Part shown: in pieces, positions 28,159 through 38,674 of the stretch
Numbering within the stretch: the first letter of the stretch is position 1
Layout: the number at the start of each line of letters is the position of its first letter
Notes under the pieces: generated by a model
The model's database searches: none
What the model was told of the DNA's origin: nothing
Seen by the model: the letters and a program-made list of their open reading frames with translations, nothing else
Position numbers and translations under genes: made by a program
NCBI GenBank assembly: GCA_024641855.1
Contig: JAHECG010000002.1
Coordinates: 52,089 to 116,088 of the forward strand
DNA: 64,000 nt
Source: Betaproteobacteria bacterium
GTDB lineage: Bacteria > Pseudomonadota > Gammaproteobacteria > Burkholderiales > Thiobacteraceae
Reading direction: 5' to 3'

Positions 28159-30174
28159 CTAATGATTGCATGGATATAAATGACAGTGCACGGTGTGCCC
28201 TGCATCGAAGACACTTTGATCGGGATATTGTTGCGGACATTGCGGCAGCGCCTGTGGACAGCGCGGATGAAAATGACAACCGCTGGGAGGATTGGCCGGC
28301 GATGGCATCTCACCTTGCAAGCGGATAATTTCACGGCCAGAAACTTTTTCGACCAGCGGTACTGCCGACAATAAAGCCTGCGTGTAGGGATGTTTGGGCG
28401 AACCCAAGACCGACTCCACCGGACCACGTTCCACGATGCGGCCGAGATACATCACCGCCACTTCATGCGCGAGATATTCCACCACCGAAATATTGTGCGT
28501 AATGAACAAATAAGACAATTGATGTGCGGCTTGCAGGCTATGCAATAGATTCAAGATTTGCGCCTGTACCGACACATCCAGGGCACTGGTTGGCTCGTCG
28601 CAAACGATGAGCTGCGGCTTGACCGCCAAGGCACGCGCGATGGCAATGCGTTGCCGTTGTCCGCCGGAAAATTCGTGTGGATAGCGAAATTGACTCTCTG
28701 GGCTTAGACCGACTTCCGTCAACAAACGGTCGATGTGGTCTTGGCGTTGTGCGTTATTGATGCCGAGGACGTGCATCCCTTCTTCCAGAATTTCCATCAC
28801 CGTCATGCGCGGGTCAAGTGACGAGAAAGGATCTTGGAAGATAATCTGAAATTTCCCGCGTCGCGTGCGCAAAGCTTGCGGGGGCATTTGTGTAAGCTCT
28901 TCACCGGAAAATTGCACGCTTCCTGCACTGACTGGCAGCAGTTGCAGCAAGCCTTTTCCGACAGTGGTTTTACCGCAACCCGACTCGCCCACCAAGGCTA
29001 ATGTGCGGCCAGGAGCGATGCTTAGGCTGACGCCATCCACCGCTTTGACATGACCCACGACGCGCTGCCAAAATCCTTTGCGAATCGGAAAATGCACTTT
29101 TAAGTCGCTGACTTTCAACAATGGCCCAACCTCTGCACCGCCTTGGCTGGTAGTTTGTGCTGTCGATAACGGCACAAGTATGGCGCCCAATTTTCCTTGG
29201 CCTGCCATCTCTGCTGCGTACAAATGACAACGTACACCGCTACCACCGTCACCATTGATCCAGCGCGGCGCTTGTTCATGGCACACAGCCATTACCTGAT
29301 CGCAACGCGCAGCAAAGCGGCAACCGACAAATTCCTGATCCAGGCGCGGCACACTGCCACTGATAACCGCCAAGGCTTCACCACGCTTGGAACTACGCGG
29401 CAAAGAATCGAAGAGCTTTTGCGAATAGGGGTGACGTGGGCGCTGGAAAAACTCGTCACGCGTCGCCAGCTCCACAATTTCACCGGCATACATCACCGCA
29501 ACACGCTGCGCGACTTCGGCCACAACGCCCAGATCATGCGTGATAAACAACATCCCCATGCCGGTCTTGGTTTGCAAGTTGCGCAACAAACGCAGCACTT
29601 GGGCTTGAATGGTGACATCGAGCGCGGTGGTTGGCTCATCTGCGATCAGCAAATCCGGCTCGCAAGCCAGGGCGATGGCGATCATGATGCGTTGCTTCAT
29701 GCCGCCGGAAAGTTGGTGCGGATAGCTGGCGAGTACACGCGCCGGATCGGGAATGCCGACTGACTCCAGCAAGCTTAACTGGCGTTGTTTTAACTCTGCA
29801 TTCGCTAACTGTTGGTGTGTCACCAGCACCTCGCTGATCTGCTGTGACACCGTTAAGACCGGATTTAAGCTGGTCATCGGTTCTTGAAAAATCATGGCAA
29901 TGCGCGCACCACGCACGCTACGCATCGTGACTTCGGGCAGACTGACGAGATCTTGGCCATCTAAACGAACGCTACCCGAAACAACATGCCCACCCGTTGG
30001 CAGCAGACGCAGCACAGATAACGCGGTCATGGATTTGCCACAGCCGGATTCTCCCAGCAAGGCGAAGGTCTCGCCGCGCTCGATGTGAAAACTGACGTCA
30101 TCCAAGGCGCGCACCTTGCGAGTTCCTGATTGAATCAGGGTGCTGAGATTTGAAACTTCGAGTAAATGCGCCAT
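28159..30174 (-). CDS. yejF: Peptide (Yej/microcin C type) ABC transporter, duplicated ATP-binding protein
   Basis: Two Walker A ([20 protein letters not shown]) and two LSGG-type signatures ([16 protein letters not shown]); oligopeptide-family C-termini. Confidence 0.85.
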   Translation of the reverse strand: MAHLLEVSNLSTLIQSGTRKVRALDDVSFHIERGETFALLGESGCGKSMTALSVLRLLPTGGHVVSGSVRLDGQDLVSLPEVTMRSVRGARIAMIFQEPMTSLNPVLTVSQQISEVLVTHQQLANAELKQRQLSLLESVGIPDPARVLASYPHQLSGGMKQRIMIAIALACEPDLLIADEPTTALDVTIQAQVLRLLRNLQTKTGMGMLFITHDLGVVAEVAQRVAVMYAGEIVELATRDEFFQRPRHPYSQKLFDSLPRSSKRGEALAVISGSVPRLDQEFVGCRFAARCDQVMAVCHEQAPRWINGDGGSGVRCHLYAAEMAGQGKLGAILVPLSTAQTTSQGGAEVGPLLKVSDLKVHFPIRKGFWQRVVGHVKAVDGVSLSIAPGRTLALVGESGCGKTTVGKGLLQLLPVSAGSVQFSGEELTQMPPQALRTRRGKFQIIFQDPFSSLDPRMTVMEILEEGMHVLGINNAQRQDHIDRLLTEVGLSPESQFRYPHEFSGGQRQRIAIARALAVKPQLIVCDEPTSALDVSVQAQILNLLHSLQAAHQLSYLFITHNISVVEYLAHEVAVMYLGRIVERGPVESVLGSPKHPYTQALLSAVPLVEKVSGREIIRLQGEMPSPANPPSGCHFHPRCPQALPQCPQQYPDQSVFDAGHTVHCHLYPCNH

Positions 30175-30177
30175 GGT

Positions 30178-31584
30178 CTATTGAACCCTAGGGTCGAAGG
30201 CATCGCGCACGGCGTCGGCAAACAAATTCGCCGCCAGCACCAATACGAACATGAATACGAATGCCGCCGCCAACGGCCACCACACCATCGGCTCACGCGC
30301 CAACTCTAAACGTGCGCTGTTGATCATATTGCCCCAGCTATGCATGGAAGGATCAACACCCACGCCGACATAAGCCAGCACTGCCTCTGCCAGCACCAGC
30401 GAGCTGAATTCGAGCGTGATGGTAATCAACACGATGTGCATGACATTCGGCACAATATGCCGTGTCATGATTTTCCAATGGCTAGCGCCCAAGGCATGAG
30501 CCGCTTGCACATAATCGAATTCACGCAGTTTCAAGGTTTCTGCGCGCAATAGACGGCACAGCCCAGTCCAACTGGTGACGCCCAAAATCAGGCATAAAAA
30601 CAGCAAGCGCACATCAGCACGCTCAACCACTGAGTTGAAGGCATCCTTGTTCAAATCCATATACACCTGCAACATCAGCACCGCAGCTGCGATGAGTAAT
30701 ACGCTGGGAATAGAATTAAGCACGGTGTAAATGTACTGAATGACATCATCGATCCAGCCTTTGAAATAGCCGGCCATGATGCCAAACAACAGTGCGAACG
30801 GTAGCATCACCAGCGTGGTCAAGATGCCGATCACCAAGCCGGTGCGTATGCTTTTTAAGGTTAAATAGAGGACATCCAGGCCAACCTTATCCGTGCCGAA
30901 CAAGTGATAATTCGGCGCGAGTTGCCAAACAATCGAGCCGAACCACAACACGATGCCAATGGTGAATAGCAGTGTGCGCCAAGGCAACTCGGTTTGGCCA
31001 CGCCAGAGGCGTTGCGCCATCTGCGAAAACCGCACTTTTGCATGTGTCGCTAAGGCTGCGTTCAACATGAAACCAAGCAACACCCAAAGCAAGGCGCCAG
31101 ATATTGCGCCTTTGGTGAAGAGCCGCCATTGGTCTTGCGTGCTTTGATCGATATCTTTACCCAAATGACCACCGGCATATTTTAAACGCGGGAAGAGTCG
31201 GGCCACGCGACCATCAGCTTGCTCCACACTTTCCATTGCAAATAAATTGACTGCCAATGGTGCGGAATAGGTTTTCTCGACATGATCGCGTAGCGGCTTT
31301 GCCAGGCGGTCAAATGCGCTGATGATCTCGGCGCTATAGACGGTCTTACCGCTGTTGTCTGCTTGCGGCAGCGCCTCACGGAAATGGATCGAATCGAGCA
31401 AGCCTATCGTGGCAAACACCAGCAAGATGACACTGGAAGCCACAGCAGTTGGGTTGCGCACGACTTTGCGCCAAGGCGCGAGAAGATGCGGCTTGCTGCG
31501 CGTGTAGCCAATATAAACGGCAATAATTACGCACAAGGCGTAGATCAGCCAGTCAGTCCACAAAGGCGTCAGTTGCACCATCAT
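30178..31584 (-). CDS. yejE: ABC transporter permease, YejE-like
   Basis: Permease with EAVLAYVGVGVDPSMHSWGNMI motif; adjacent to yejF and yejB. Confidence 0.8.
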   Translation of the reverse strand: MMVQLTPLWTDWLIYALCVIIAVYIGYTRSKPHLLAPWRKVVRNPTAVASSVILLVFATIGLLDSIHFREALPQADNSGKTVYSAEIISAFDRLAKPLRDHVEKTYSAPLAVNLFAMESVEQADGRVARLFPRLKYAGGHLGKDIDQSTQDQWRLFTKGAISGALLWVLLGFMLNAALATHAKVRFSQMAQRLWRGQTELPWRTLLFTIGIVLWFGSIVWQLAPNYHLFGTDKVGLDVLYLTLKSIRTGLVIGILTTLVMLPFALLFGIMAGYFKGWIDDVIQYIYTVLNSIPSVLLIAAAVLMLQVYMDLNKDAFNSVVERADVRLLFLCLILGVTSWTGLCRLLRAETLKLREFDYVQAAHALGASHWKIMTRHIVPNVMHIVLITITLEFSSLVLAEAVLAYVGVGVDPSMHSWGNMINSARLELAREPMVWWPLAAAFVFMFVLVLAANLFADAVRDAFDPRVQ

Positions 31585-32558
31585 GATAAGCGTACTCGCG
31601 GATCAACCCAGGTGTAGGAAATGTCCGTTAACAAGAGACCGAGGATATACAGCACCGATCCCAAGAACACCATGGCATGTACGATGGCAAAATCTTGGCT
31701 GCGGATAGCGTCGATGGTGTAACTACCGAGACCTGGAATCCCGAAAAAGGATTCTGATACCAAGCTACCCATGAACAGGGTTGGAATCACGACCACCACA
31801 CCAGTGAGAATTGGGATCATGGCATTTTTAAGCACATGACGAAACAACACGATCCGCTCCGGCAAACCTTTGGCACGTGCTGTGCGCACATAGTCACGAT
31901 TCATTTCTTCCAAGAAAATCGTGCGGTACCAGCGACTGCTCCCCCCCATACCGCCAATCACGCCGATCGCCACCGGCAGCACTAAGAATTTGAAAGCATC
32001 GGTACCGTACTGATAGCCGGAAATTGGCACTAGGTGCAACAGCTTGCTGATGAGAAATTGCCCACCGATGATGTAGAACAAACCAGAGATCGACATCATG
32101 GCTACGCATAACACCACGCCGGCATAGTCGACATAAGTGGCGCGGAAAAATGCCAAAGTGAGTGCAAAAGTAATATAGAGCAACAAACCGACTAGAAATA
32201 CCGGTGCGGCCAGTGCGAGACTCGGCATCATGCGCGTTTTAATATCGTGACCAATATCTCGACCATCATCTGCGGCGCCAAATTGAAACGCGAACATCGG
32301 CACGGATTTCCCGAAGAAAATCGTTTCAGTTATTTTGCCTGCACCTTTTGCTTGCGCATTAAACAACAGGGGCTTGTCGTAGCCATGCTCATGCTTCCAT
32401 TTGGCAATCGCATCGGGTGTCACGCGTTTCAAACCAAGATGGATACGCGCCATATTGTCTGGTGTGTTGACCGCAAAGAATAAGGTGAAGATCAGAATAT
32501 TGACCCCAATCAAAATCGGGATCGCATACAGTAAGCGACGCAGCACATAACCGATCAT
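31581..32558 (-). CDS. yejB: ABC transporter permease, YejB-like
   Basis: MIGYVLRRLLYAIPILIGVNILIFTLFF; RTARAKGLPERIVLFRHVLKNAMIPILT. Confidence 0.85.
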   Translation of the reverse strand: MIGYVLRRLLYAIPILIGVNILIFTLFFAVNTPDNMARIHLGLKRVTPDAIAKWKHEHGYDKPLLFNAQAKGAGKITETIFFGKSVPMFAFQFGAADDGRDIGHDIKTRMMPSLALAAPVFLVGLLLYITFALTLAFFRATYVDYAGVVLCVAMMSISGLFYIIGGQFLISKLLHLVPISGYQYGTDAFKFLVLPVAIGVIGGMGGSSRWYRTIFLEEMNRDYVRTARAKGLPERIVLFRHVLKNAMIPILTGVVVVIPTLFMGSLVSESFFGIPGLGSYTIDAIRSQDFAIVHAMVFLGSVLYILGLLLTDISYTWVDPRVRLS

Positions 32559-34741
32559 TTGTCTTTCCTTACCCGTGGTGCGGCATGGACTTTACGCCGA
32601 TAGGCCAATGCTGCGGGCAGCAACACCATGGCGATTAGCATGACCAGGATGCCGATCGGCCACAGCAGCGGCTGATTCCACTGGCTGCGTTTGCGCTCCC
32701 TGGCTTGTGCATCGATGCGCAAATACTTTAAGCCATTATTTGCCATCAAATTTGGTTTCGCATTGAAATACCAGGCATGGTACAAGGCATAGTTTTTTGG
32801 ATAAAATCCCCAAACCCAAGGAGAATCACGACGTACGATTTCCAGCATCTGCGTGATGATCTGTTGGCGTGCGGGGTTGTTCTCCATATTCTTCATTTGC
32901 TCGAACAGTCGGTCGAACTCTGGATTCTCATAATTCGAAGCATTCTCGCCACCCGAACCGACTTTTTTATTCGGCCCATACAGCAAAAATAAAAAATTTT
33001 CCGGGTCTGGATAGTCGGCATTCCAACCCCATTCGAAAATTTGCGCATCACCCTTGAGCATTTTGTCTTGGAAACGATTGTAGTCGGTGGAACGAATCAC
33101 CAGTTGTACATCGATTTTTTTGAGTTGTTTTACCAGCCATTCGAGATGCGCCTTTGCATCAGGGCCAACCGCAGACGTATCGAAATTTAACAGCAAGGGT
33201 TTCCCGCTGTTCGCATCGCGGCCTCCAGGATAGCCAGCCTCTGCCAATAGCCGTTTGGCTTCGGCAATGGCTTTGCGTGCCGGCTTGCCCTTGGACCAGT
33301 CATATACATAGTGATTGATACCGACTTCACCTTCCTCATAGCCGAAGATGCCGGGTGGGATTGGGCCTTGCGCCGCAATGCCACGTCCATTGCGGAAAAT
33401 CGAAATCATTTCTTCGCTATCGATGGCAATTGAAATGGCTTGACGTAATTTTCGTGTGCGATCGGATAAACCGCCAACCACGGTGTCTTGCATATTGAAG
33501 CCAATATAACTGATGCTGGTGGCCACAGTCGTCTTGAGTTGGATGCCCTTTTCTTCCATATCCGGGGTCAGCGCAGCATCCCCGGTACCGCCAATTTTGA
33601 CGGCTTGATCGAAGGTATCGGAGCTGATGCCTGAGGCATCGTAATAACCTTGCTGAAATTTATTCCAGTAGGGAATGTCTTCTTTCTCCAAGGTATAGAC
33701 CGCACGATCGATAAAGGGGATGGGTTTACCGGCATCAGCCAATAAGCCGCTCTCCCGATCGCCAGGCGCACCTTCACTGGGATAACGTTCTCCATGAAAA
33801 TTAGGATTTTTCAGTAACACCATTTGTTTGTTCGGATTGTTCTCAGCCAGCAGGTAGGGGCCGGATCCGACAGGAAACCAATCGAGCACAAAATTTTTCG
33901 CCTTCATGCCGGGTTGTGCGTAAAACCGCTCAACCTCCCATGGCACTGGAGAAAAAAACGGCATAGCTAGCCAGTATTTGAATTGCGCGTACTTACCTTT
34001 GACGCGGATACGATAGGTATATCGATCCAGCGCTTGGGCGCCTGACAAAGGGTAGCGATTAAGGTCGAGATAGGCCTCAACGCCGCTTTGTGCTTTGAGT
34101 TTTTTATCTTCCCGACTGAGTTGCTCACCGTATTCTTTCAAGCCCATGATGTAATCGGACATCAAACCAAAAATCGGCGAATTCAGGCGCGGATGAGCGA
34201 GACGTTTAATCTCAAACACATAGTCTTCTGCCGTTAATTCGCGTTTGGCTTGTTGCGGTAAATCGGTCGGCGCTTGCAAAGAGGCAATCTGCTCCGGGCG
34301 CAACGCGTGGTACACATATTGACCCTGTGCGTCTTGCACAAATGCAGGGTGCGGCTGATAGTAAATCCCCGGCCGAATATGGATTAGGTAGTCGCTATAA
34401 GCGATGTGCTCAGGAGCGGTATCCGTTGCCAGTGCCTGCCCTTGCGCATTGAAATATTGCACCTCGGGCATGGCTTGGGCGGTCAGCGGCTCTAAAGTAT
34501 AAGGCCGCGTTAAATATTGATATTGCAGCGGCGGTTCATAGATTTGGCCAATAAAGACAATCTCATTGGATGAGTAAGAGCGCGCTGGATCCAAATGCTT
34601 GGGGCGCTCGTTGAAGACACTGTATAGGGTATTTTTTCCGCGCTCGGATACTGGGTAAGGATCGTTCCAGGGTGCCTTACCGCATGCTGCGACCAACGAA
34701 AGCAGTAATACACAGACAGATACGCGTAAATAGCTAAACAT
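32555..34741 (-). CDS. Family 5 extracellular solute-binding lipoprotein of the Yej-type transporter, with C-terminal TM helix
   Basis: Lipobox LLLSLVAACGK; SBP_bac_5-like KLRQAISIAIDSEEMISIF...LLAEAGYPGG; C-terminal PIGILVMLIAMVLLPAALAYRRKV. Confidence 0.85.
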   Translation of the reverse strand: MFSYLRVSVCVLLLSLVAACGKAPWNDPYPVSERGKNTLYSVFNERPKHLDPARSYSSNEIVFIGQIYEPPLQYQYLTRPYTLEPLTAQAMPEVQYFNAQGQALATDTAPEHIAYSDYLIHIRPGIYYQPHPAFVQDAQGQYVYHALRPEQIASLQAPTDLPQQAKRELTAEDYVFEIKRLAHPRLNSPIFGLMSDYIMGLKEYGEQLSREDKKLKAQSGVEAYLDLNRYPLSGAQALDRYTYRIRVKGKYAQFKYWLAMPFFSPVPWEVERFYAQPGMKAKNFVLDWFPVGSGPYLLAENNPNKQMVLLKNPNFHGERYPSEGAPGDRESGLLADAGKPIPFIDRAVYTLEKEDIPYWNKFQQGYYDASGISSDTFDQAVKIGGTGDAALTPDMEEKGIQLKTTVATSISYIGFNMQDTVVGGLSDRTRKLRQAISIAIDSEEMISIFRNGRGIAAQGPIPPGIFGYEEGEVGINHYVYDWSKGKPARKAIAEAKRLLAEAGYPGGRDANSGKPLLLNFDTSAVGPDAKAHLEWLVKQLKKIDVQLVIRSTDYNRFQDKMLKGDAQIFEWGWNADYPDPENFLFLLYGPNKKVGSGGENASNYENPEFDRLFEQMKNMENNPARQQIITQMLEIVRRDSPWVWGFYPKNYALYHAWYFNAKPNLMANNGLKYLRIDAQARERKRSQWNQPLLWPIGILVMLIAMVLLPAALAYRRKVHAAPRVRKDK

Positions 34742-34833
34742 GGGGGATGAGTTTAGCGCAAAACCGCCCCTGCGAGGTGCCGCCAGCTTGATTTATAATG
34801 GCGAATTCGATTCATCCAAAGAAGGAATAAGCC

Positions 34834-35619
34834 ATGGGTTTTCTCGCAGGCAAAAAAATCTTAATCACCGGATTATTAAGCAACCGTTCTATTGCTTACG
34901 GTATTGCTCAAGCAGCGAAACGTGAAGGCGCTGAACTGGCTTTTACCTACCAAGGCGAGCGCACCCGGGAGCGCGTGCTAGATTTAGCCAAGGATTTCGA
35001 CTCTCAGTTGGCGTTCAATTGCGATGTCGGCAGCGATGAGCAAATCGATCAATTGTTTATTGATCTTAAATCCCACTGGGACGGCCTCGACAGCCTCGTG
35101 CACTCGGTGGCCTTCGTGCCGCGCGATGCGCTTTCGGGGGATTACCTCAGCACCGTGAATCGCGAAAATTTCCGCATTGCGCACGATATCAGCAGCTATA
35201 GTTTTTCGGCCCTAGCCAAAGCGGCATTGCCGATGATGGAAGGACGCAACGGCGCGCTCCTCACCCTATCCTACCTGGGTGCGGTACGCTCGATCATCAA
35301 TTACAACGTAATGGGTCTGGCCAAGGCTAGCCTGGAATCAAGCGTGTATTACTTGGCGCAAAGCCTCGGCCCAAAAGGTATTCGGGTAAATGGCATTTCT
35401 GCTGGCCCGATTAAAACCTTGGCCGCCACCGGCATTGCCGGATTCGGCAAGATTTTGGATTTCGTGGAAAACAGCGCGCCGCTACGACGCAATGTCACAA
35501 TCGAAGAAGTCGGTAATGTCGCTGCTTTTTTGATGAGCGATTTGGCCTCCGGTATGACCGGCGAAATTACTTATGTCGATAGCGGCTTTAATACCACCGT
35601 GGGAGGACTTTGGAGCTAG
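34834..35619 (+). CDS. fabI: Enoyl-[acyl-carrier-protein] reductase (NADH)
   Basis: [77 protein letters not shown]. Confidence 0.95.
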   Translation: MGFLAGKKILITGLLSNRSIAYGIAQAAKREGAELAFTYQGERTRERVLDLAKDFDSQLAFNCDVGSDEQIDQLFIDLKSHWDGLDSLVHSVAFVPRDALSGDYLSTVNRENFRIAHDISSYSFSALAKAALPMMEGRNGALLTLSYLGAVRSIINYNVMGLAKASLESSVYYLAQSLGPKGIRVNGISAGPIKTLAATGIAGFGKILDFVENSAPLRRNVTIEEVGNVAAFLMSDLASGMTGEITYVDSGFNTTVGGLWS

Positions 35620-35719
35620 TTGCTCAGGCCGAGACGCATACCAAGTGAATCTCAAATGCCAACGCAAGTAGCAGGCATTCGTCATTTGTACTCTCGGAGC
35701 GACTGTCAGCAGATGGAAG

Positions 35720-35909
35720 GCCATTGGGCTAATCTAACCGGAAGGAGTAAAAATAGACCACGCGACCTACTCGAAATGCGATAAGCGGGGCTTATGCCTT
35801 TGCGCATAATAAAACCAGTTGCGTGCTTTATGGCATGCCCAAAGACGCCGTTGCCATAGGTAGCACTCGTAAAATTGTATTGCTAAAGAAATGGCTGTAT
35901 CGGCTCTAA
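35720..35909 (+). pseudogene. Degenerate 3' remnant of cheB (chemotaxis protein-glutamate methylesterase)
   Basis: Across two 1-nt frameshifts and one in-frame TAA the plus strand reads AIGLI/LTGRSKNRPRDLLEMR*A/GAYAFAHNKTSCVLYGMPKDAVAIGSTRKIVLLKKWLYRL*, collinear with the CheB C-terminus (pattern LTGMGxDGAxGLLxMRxAGAxTxAQDxxSCVVxGMPxxAVxxGAVxxVxPL). Confidence 0.75.
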
Positions 35910-35955
35910 ATCACTGACGTCACATCAGTGACGTCGCTTCAGACTGAAATCAAAA

Positions 35956-37872
35956 TTACTGTTCGGCGCCAACTTTATCGAACACATCTTGTTTGATTTT
36001 AACCTTGCCTTGATTCCGCAAGCTTCCTACATATGCGCGAAGAATTTGCTCTGACTGCGTTTGCGCAATAGAGAACGGTAGGATCTGAAGTGTTTGCTGA
36101 CGCAGTTGATCATTTACACTCACCGCGCTAATTTTATACAACGCAAAATCGCCATTGGCTAGCGTGACGCCTGTAAACGCGGGCAATTGCTTAACATTGG
36201 TACGGTAAATTTCTTGCATTGAAGCGATATCCAAACCGGATTTAGCCAAATCTTCACGCCCGACTTTAATTGATTGATCAAATTGAAGCCCAGAAATGGA
36301 TTTCCCTTGCTGTAACTCCGCAAGATAGGTTTTACCTTGTTGACTTGCCAATACACTGGATTGTTCTTTGCGCAACTGTGATTCAATATCGTCTTTAACC
36401 AAGGCTAACGGTTTTTGTCCAGCCGACTTGTATTCCAAAATGCGCGCCGCAACGAGGGTATTAGAAGCCACTTCAATTGACTCGGTATTACGTTTATTTT
36501 TTACTGCATCGTTCGAAAAAATGGCGTTAAGTAAACGCTCATTTTTAAGTAAGCCCTGTGCTGGACCATTGCGTCCAAACCAGTCACTGGTTTGAATGGA
36601 GAGCTTATATTTTTCTGCTGCAGGCTTAAGGCTATCCGCTTTGGAGTAAACCGCATCACCAAACTGCTCGACTTCTTCATTAAATTTGCGCACAGCCATT
36701 TCACGTTTTGCAGCTTCCAGAACCTGTGTTTTCACCTCTTCAAAACTGCGCTGCTTACCGCCGACAATGGCTTTCAGCATGACAATATGAAATCCAGCAG
36801 GCGATTGTATCGGCCCACGAATCTCGCCCGGCGTCATCCCAAACGCAGCATCTTCAACTTGCTTGAAAATCATTCCGCGTTGAATCAAACCCATTGAGCC
36901 GCCTTTGGCGGCCGTTAATGGATCTTGTGAACTTTGTTTTGCCAACGCATCAAACGCTTGCGGAGTTTTCTGAGCTTGTGCGAACAATTCCTGAACTTTT
37001 TGCTGTGCGGCTTTACGTTGTTCTGGTTTCGCATCGGCCGGAGCGCGAATTAAAATATGTGAGACATCTCGACTTTCAGGTTCTGTAAATTGGGCAATAT
37101 GAGAGTTGTAATAGGCTTGCGCATCCGCTTCACTCACTTGCAACTGTGCGAGCACCACCTCCGGCGAGAATACAATATATTCGATACGCGCTTGCTCCGG
37201 TACTTGCGACAATTCAGGATGCGCATCGTAATAAGTTTTAATTTGCGCCGCGTCAATCTTCGCTTGTGCCGAAAAAGTCGATGCTTTTAAAATGGATTTA
37301 GCAACTTCACGTTGTTCAGCCAAAATCCCCGCCATATGCACTGCCAAACTTTTGGGAACAATTGTGGCCTGTGCTTGAGATGCCAGCATGTCCTGAATCA
37401 TTTGGTCTTGTATCACACTCGCCAAATACTGCTTTCGTGTAAGCCGCCGACTCTCCAGAAAGCGCTGAAATAAGGCCTCCGAAAATTTCCCATTTTCCTG
37501 TAGCGCCGGACTATTTTGAATCGCGGAGAGAAGGGCCGCTTCATTTCCGCTATAACCAAGCTTTATGGCTTGAGTTAGCAACAATCTTTCATTGATAAAA
37601 TTGTCCAGAACCGCGGTTTTTAGCTCTTTGCTGTTTAAGACTTTTGAGTTACGTTCACCGGCTTCGCGTAACTGATTCTGCTCACTTTTAAATTTCTCTT
37701 CAAAGGGCTGCAACAGGATTTTAGTATCCCCCACCTCAGCTACGACGGTAGCGGAACCGCCTGCTGATCGATAGGTTTCCACACCAAATAAGGCAAATGA
37801 AAGAATAACAATGCCTAAAATAATTCTGGCAAATAAACCTTTCGTTTTCTCGTGCATGGTGTCGGATAACAT
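35956..37872 (-). CDS. ppiD: Periplasmic folding chaperone / peptidyl-prolyl isomerase PpiD
   Basis: N-terminal TM (ARIILGIVILSFALFGVETY), SurA-N-like region, rotamase SRDVSHILIRAPADAKPEQRKAAQQKV. Confidence 0.88.
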   Translation of the reverse strand: MLSDTMHEKTKGLFARIILGIVILSFALFGVETYRSAGGSATVVAEVGDTKILLQPFEEKFKSEQNQLREAGERNSKVLNSKELKTAVLDNFINERLLLTQAIKLGYSGNEAALLSAIQNSPALQENGKFSEALFQRFLESRRLTRKQYLASVIQDQMIQDMLASQAQATIVPKSLAVHMAGILAEQREVAKSILKASTFSAQAKIDAAQIKTYYDAHPELSQVPEQARIEYIVFSPEVVLAQLQVSEADAQAYYNSHIAQFTEPESRDVSHILIRAPADAKPEQRKAAQQKVQELFAQAQKTPQAFDALAKQSSQDPLTAAKGGSMGLIQRGMIFKQVEDAAFGMTPGEIRGPIQSPAGFHIVMLKAIVGGKQRSFEEVKTQVLEAAKREMAVRKFNEEVEQFGDAVYSKADSLKPAAEKYKLSIQTSDWFGRNGPAQGLLKNERLLNAIFSNDAVKNKRNTESIEVASNTLVAARILEYKSAGQKPLALVKDDIESQLRKEQSSVLASQQGKTYLAELQQGKSISGLQFDQSIKVGREDLAKSGLDIASMQEIYRTNVKQLPAFTGVTLANGDFALYKISAVSVNDQLRQQTLQILPFSIAQTQSEQILRAYVGSLRNQGKVKIKQDVFDKVGAEQ

Positions 37873-37903
37873 TGTGCAATCCTATCGTCGTTGGCTTACA
37901 AAT

Positions 37904-37942
37904 GAAAAAGGCGAACCCCTAACATAACTTAAGGGCTCGCCC
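37904..37942 (-). terminator. Probable intrinsic terminator of the tRNA-Val/tRNA-Asp unit
   Basis: Minus strand GGGCGAGCCCTTAAGTTATGTTAGGGGTTCGCCTTTTT: imperfect hairpin followed by a T-run. Confidence 0.6.
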
Positions 37943-37947
37943 GGTAT

Positions 37948-38024
37948 TGGCGGAGTGGACGGGACTCGAACCCGCGACCCCCGGCGTGACAGGCCGGTAT
38001 TCTAACCAACTGAACTACCACTCC
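37948..38024 (-). tRNA. tRNA-Asp (GTC), CCA encoded
   Basis: GGAGTGGTAGTTCAGTTGGTTAGAATACCGGCCTGTCACGCCGGGGGTCGCGGGTTCGAGTCCCGTCCACTCCGCCA; cloverleaf by eye, anticodon loop CTGTCAC. Confidence 0.96.
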
Positions 38025-38034
38025 TTATTTTCTT

Positions 38035-38110
38035 TGGTGGGTGCTGAGGGGTTCGAACCCCCGACATTCGCCTTGTAAGGGCGACGCTCTACCAGCTGAG
38101 CTAAGCACCC
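38035..38110 (-). tRNA. tRNA-Val (TAC), CCA encoded
   Basis: GGGTGCTTAGCTCAGCTGGTAGAGCGTCGCCCTTACAAGGCGAATGTCGGGGGTTCGAACCCCTCAGCACCCACCA; anticodon loop CTTACAA. Confidence 0.96.
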
Positions 38111-38224
38111 AAAACGGAGCCTTTCTCGCGACATCTTGTAAGCTAAGGGCTAAATCCAGATATTGCTACTAAAGACACTAGGATCGAACGCGTCGTAAAG
38201 CAACGCGACCTCACCAAAAGGCCG

Positions 38225-38497
38225 CTAGTTTAATGCATCTTTCAGAGATTTTCCAGCACGGAATTTAGGAACTTTAGCGGCTTTGATTTTAAGCGTAGCG
38301 CCGGTCTGCGGATTACGTCCATTGCGCGCAGCGCGTTTGCCAACATAAAAGGTTCCGAAACCTACTAACGTGACCATATGGCCCTTTTTAAGGGCTTGCT
38401 GCACAGCGCCAACGGTAGCGTCTAATGCACGACCGGCTGCCGCTTTAGAAATATCCGCCTCTTTGGCAATGGCTTCGATCAATTCTGTCTTATTCAT
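38225..38497 (-). CDS. hupB: DNA-binding protein HU-beta
   Basis: [50 protein letters not shown]...[12 protein letters not shown]. Confidence 0.95.
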   Translation of the reverse strand: MNKTELIEAIAKEADISKAAAGRALDATVGAVQQALKKGHMVTLVGFGTFYVGKRAARNGRNPQTGATLKIKAAKVPKFRAGKSLKDALN

Positions 38498-38624
38498 GTA
38501 TCGCCCTTTTGGTTGTGTTTCGTTATTAATCTTGCATCCTGCTTTATATCAGTCGAAAAAACTTCGTGCAAGACGTATGCTGCTTGTAATGATTAAACCA
38601 TGTTAAGTAAAAATTAATTTCTAT

Positions 38625-38661
38625 AAAAAAAACCGGATGGGAATTCCCCATCCGGTTTTTT
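38625..38661 (-). terminator. Intrinsic terminator downstream of lon (symmetrical, possibly bidirectional)
   Basis: AAAAAACCGGATGGG-AATTC-CCCATCCGGTTTTTT. Confidence 0.85.
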
Positions 38662-38674
38662 TAGACTGTCGCTA

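Noticed and set aside
35620-35719. Extending the cheB fossil further 5'
   Set aside because: Similarity upstream of AIGLI is too weak by eye to place reliably.
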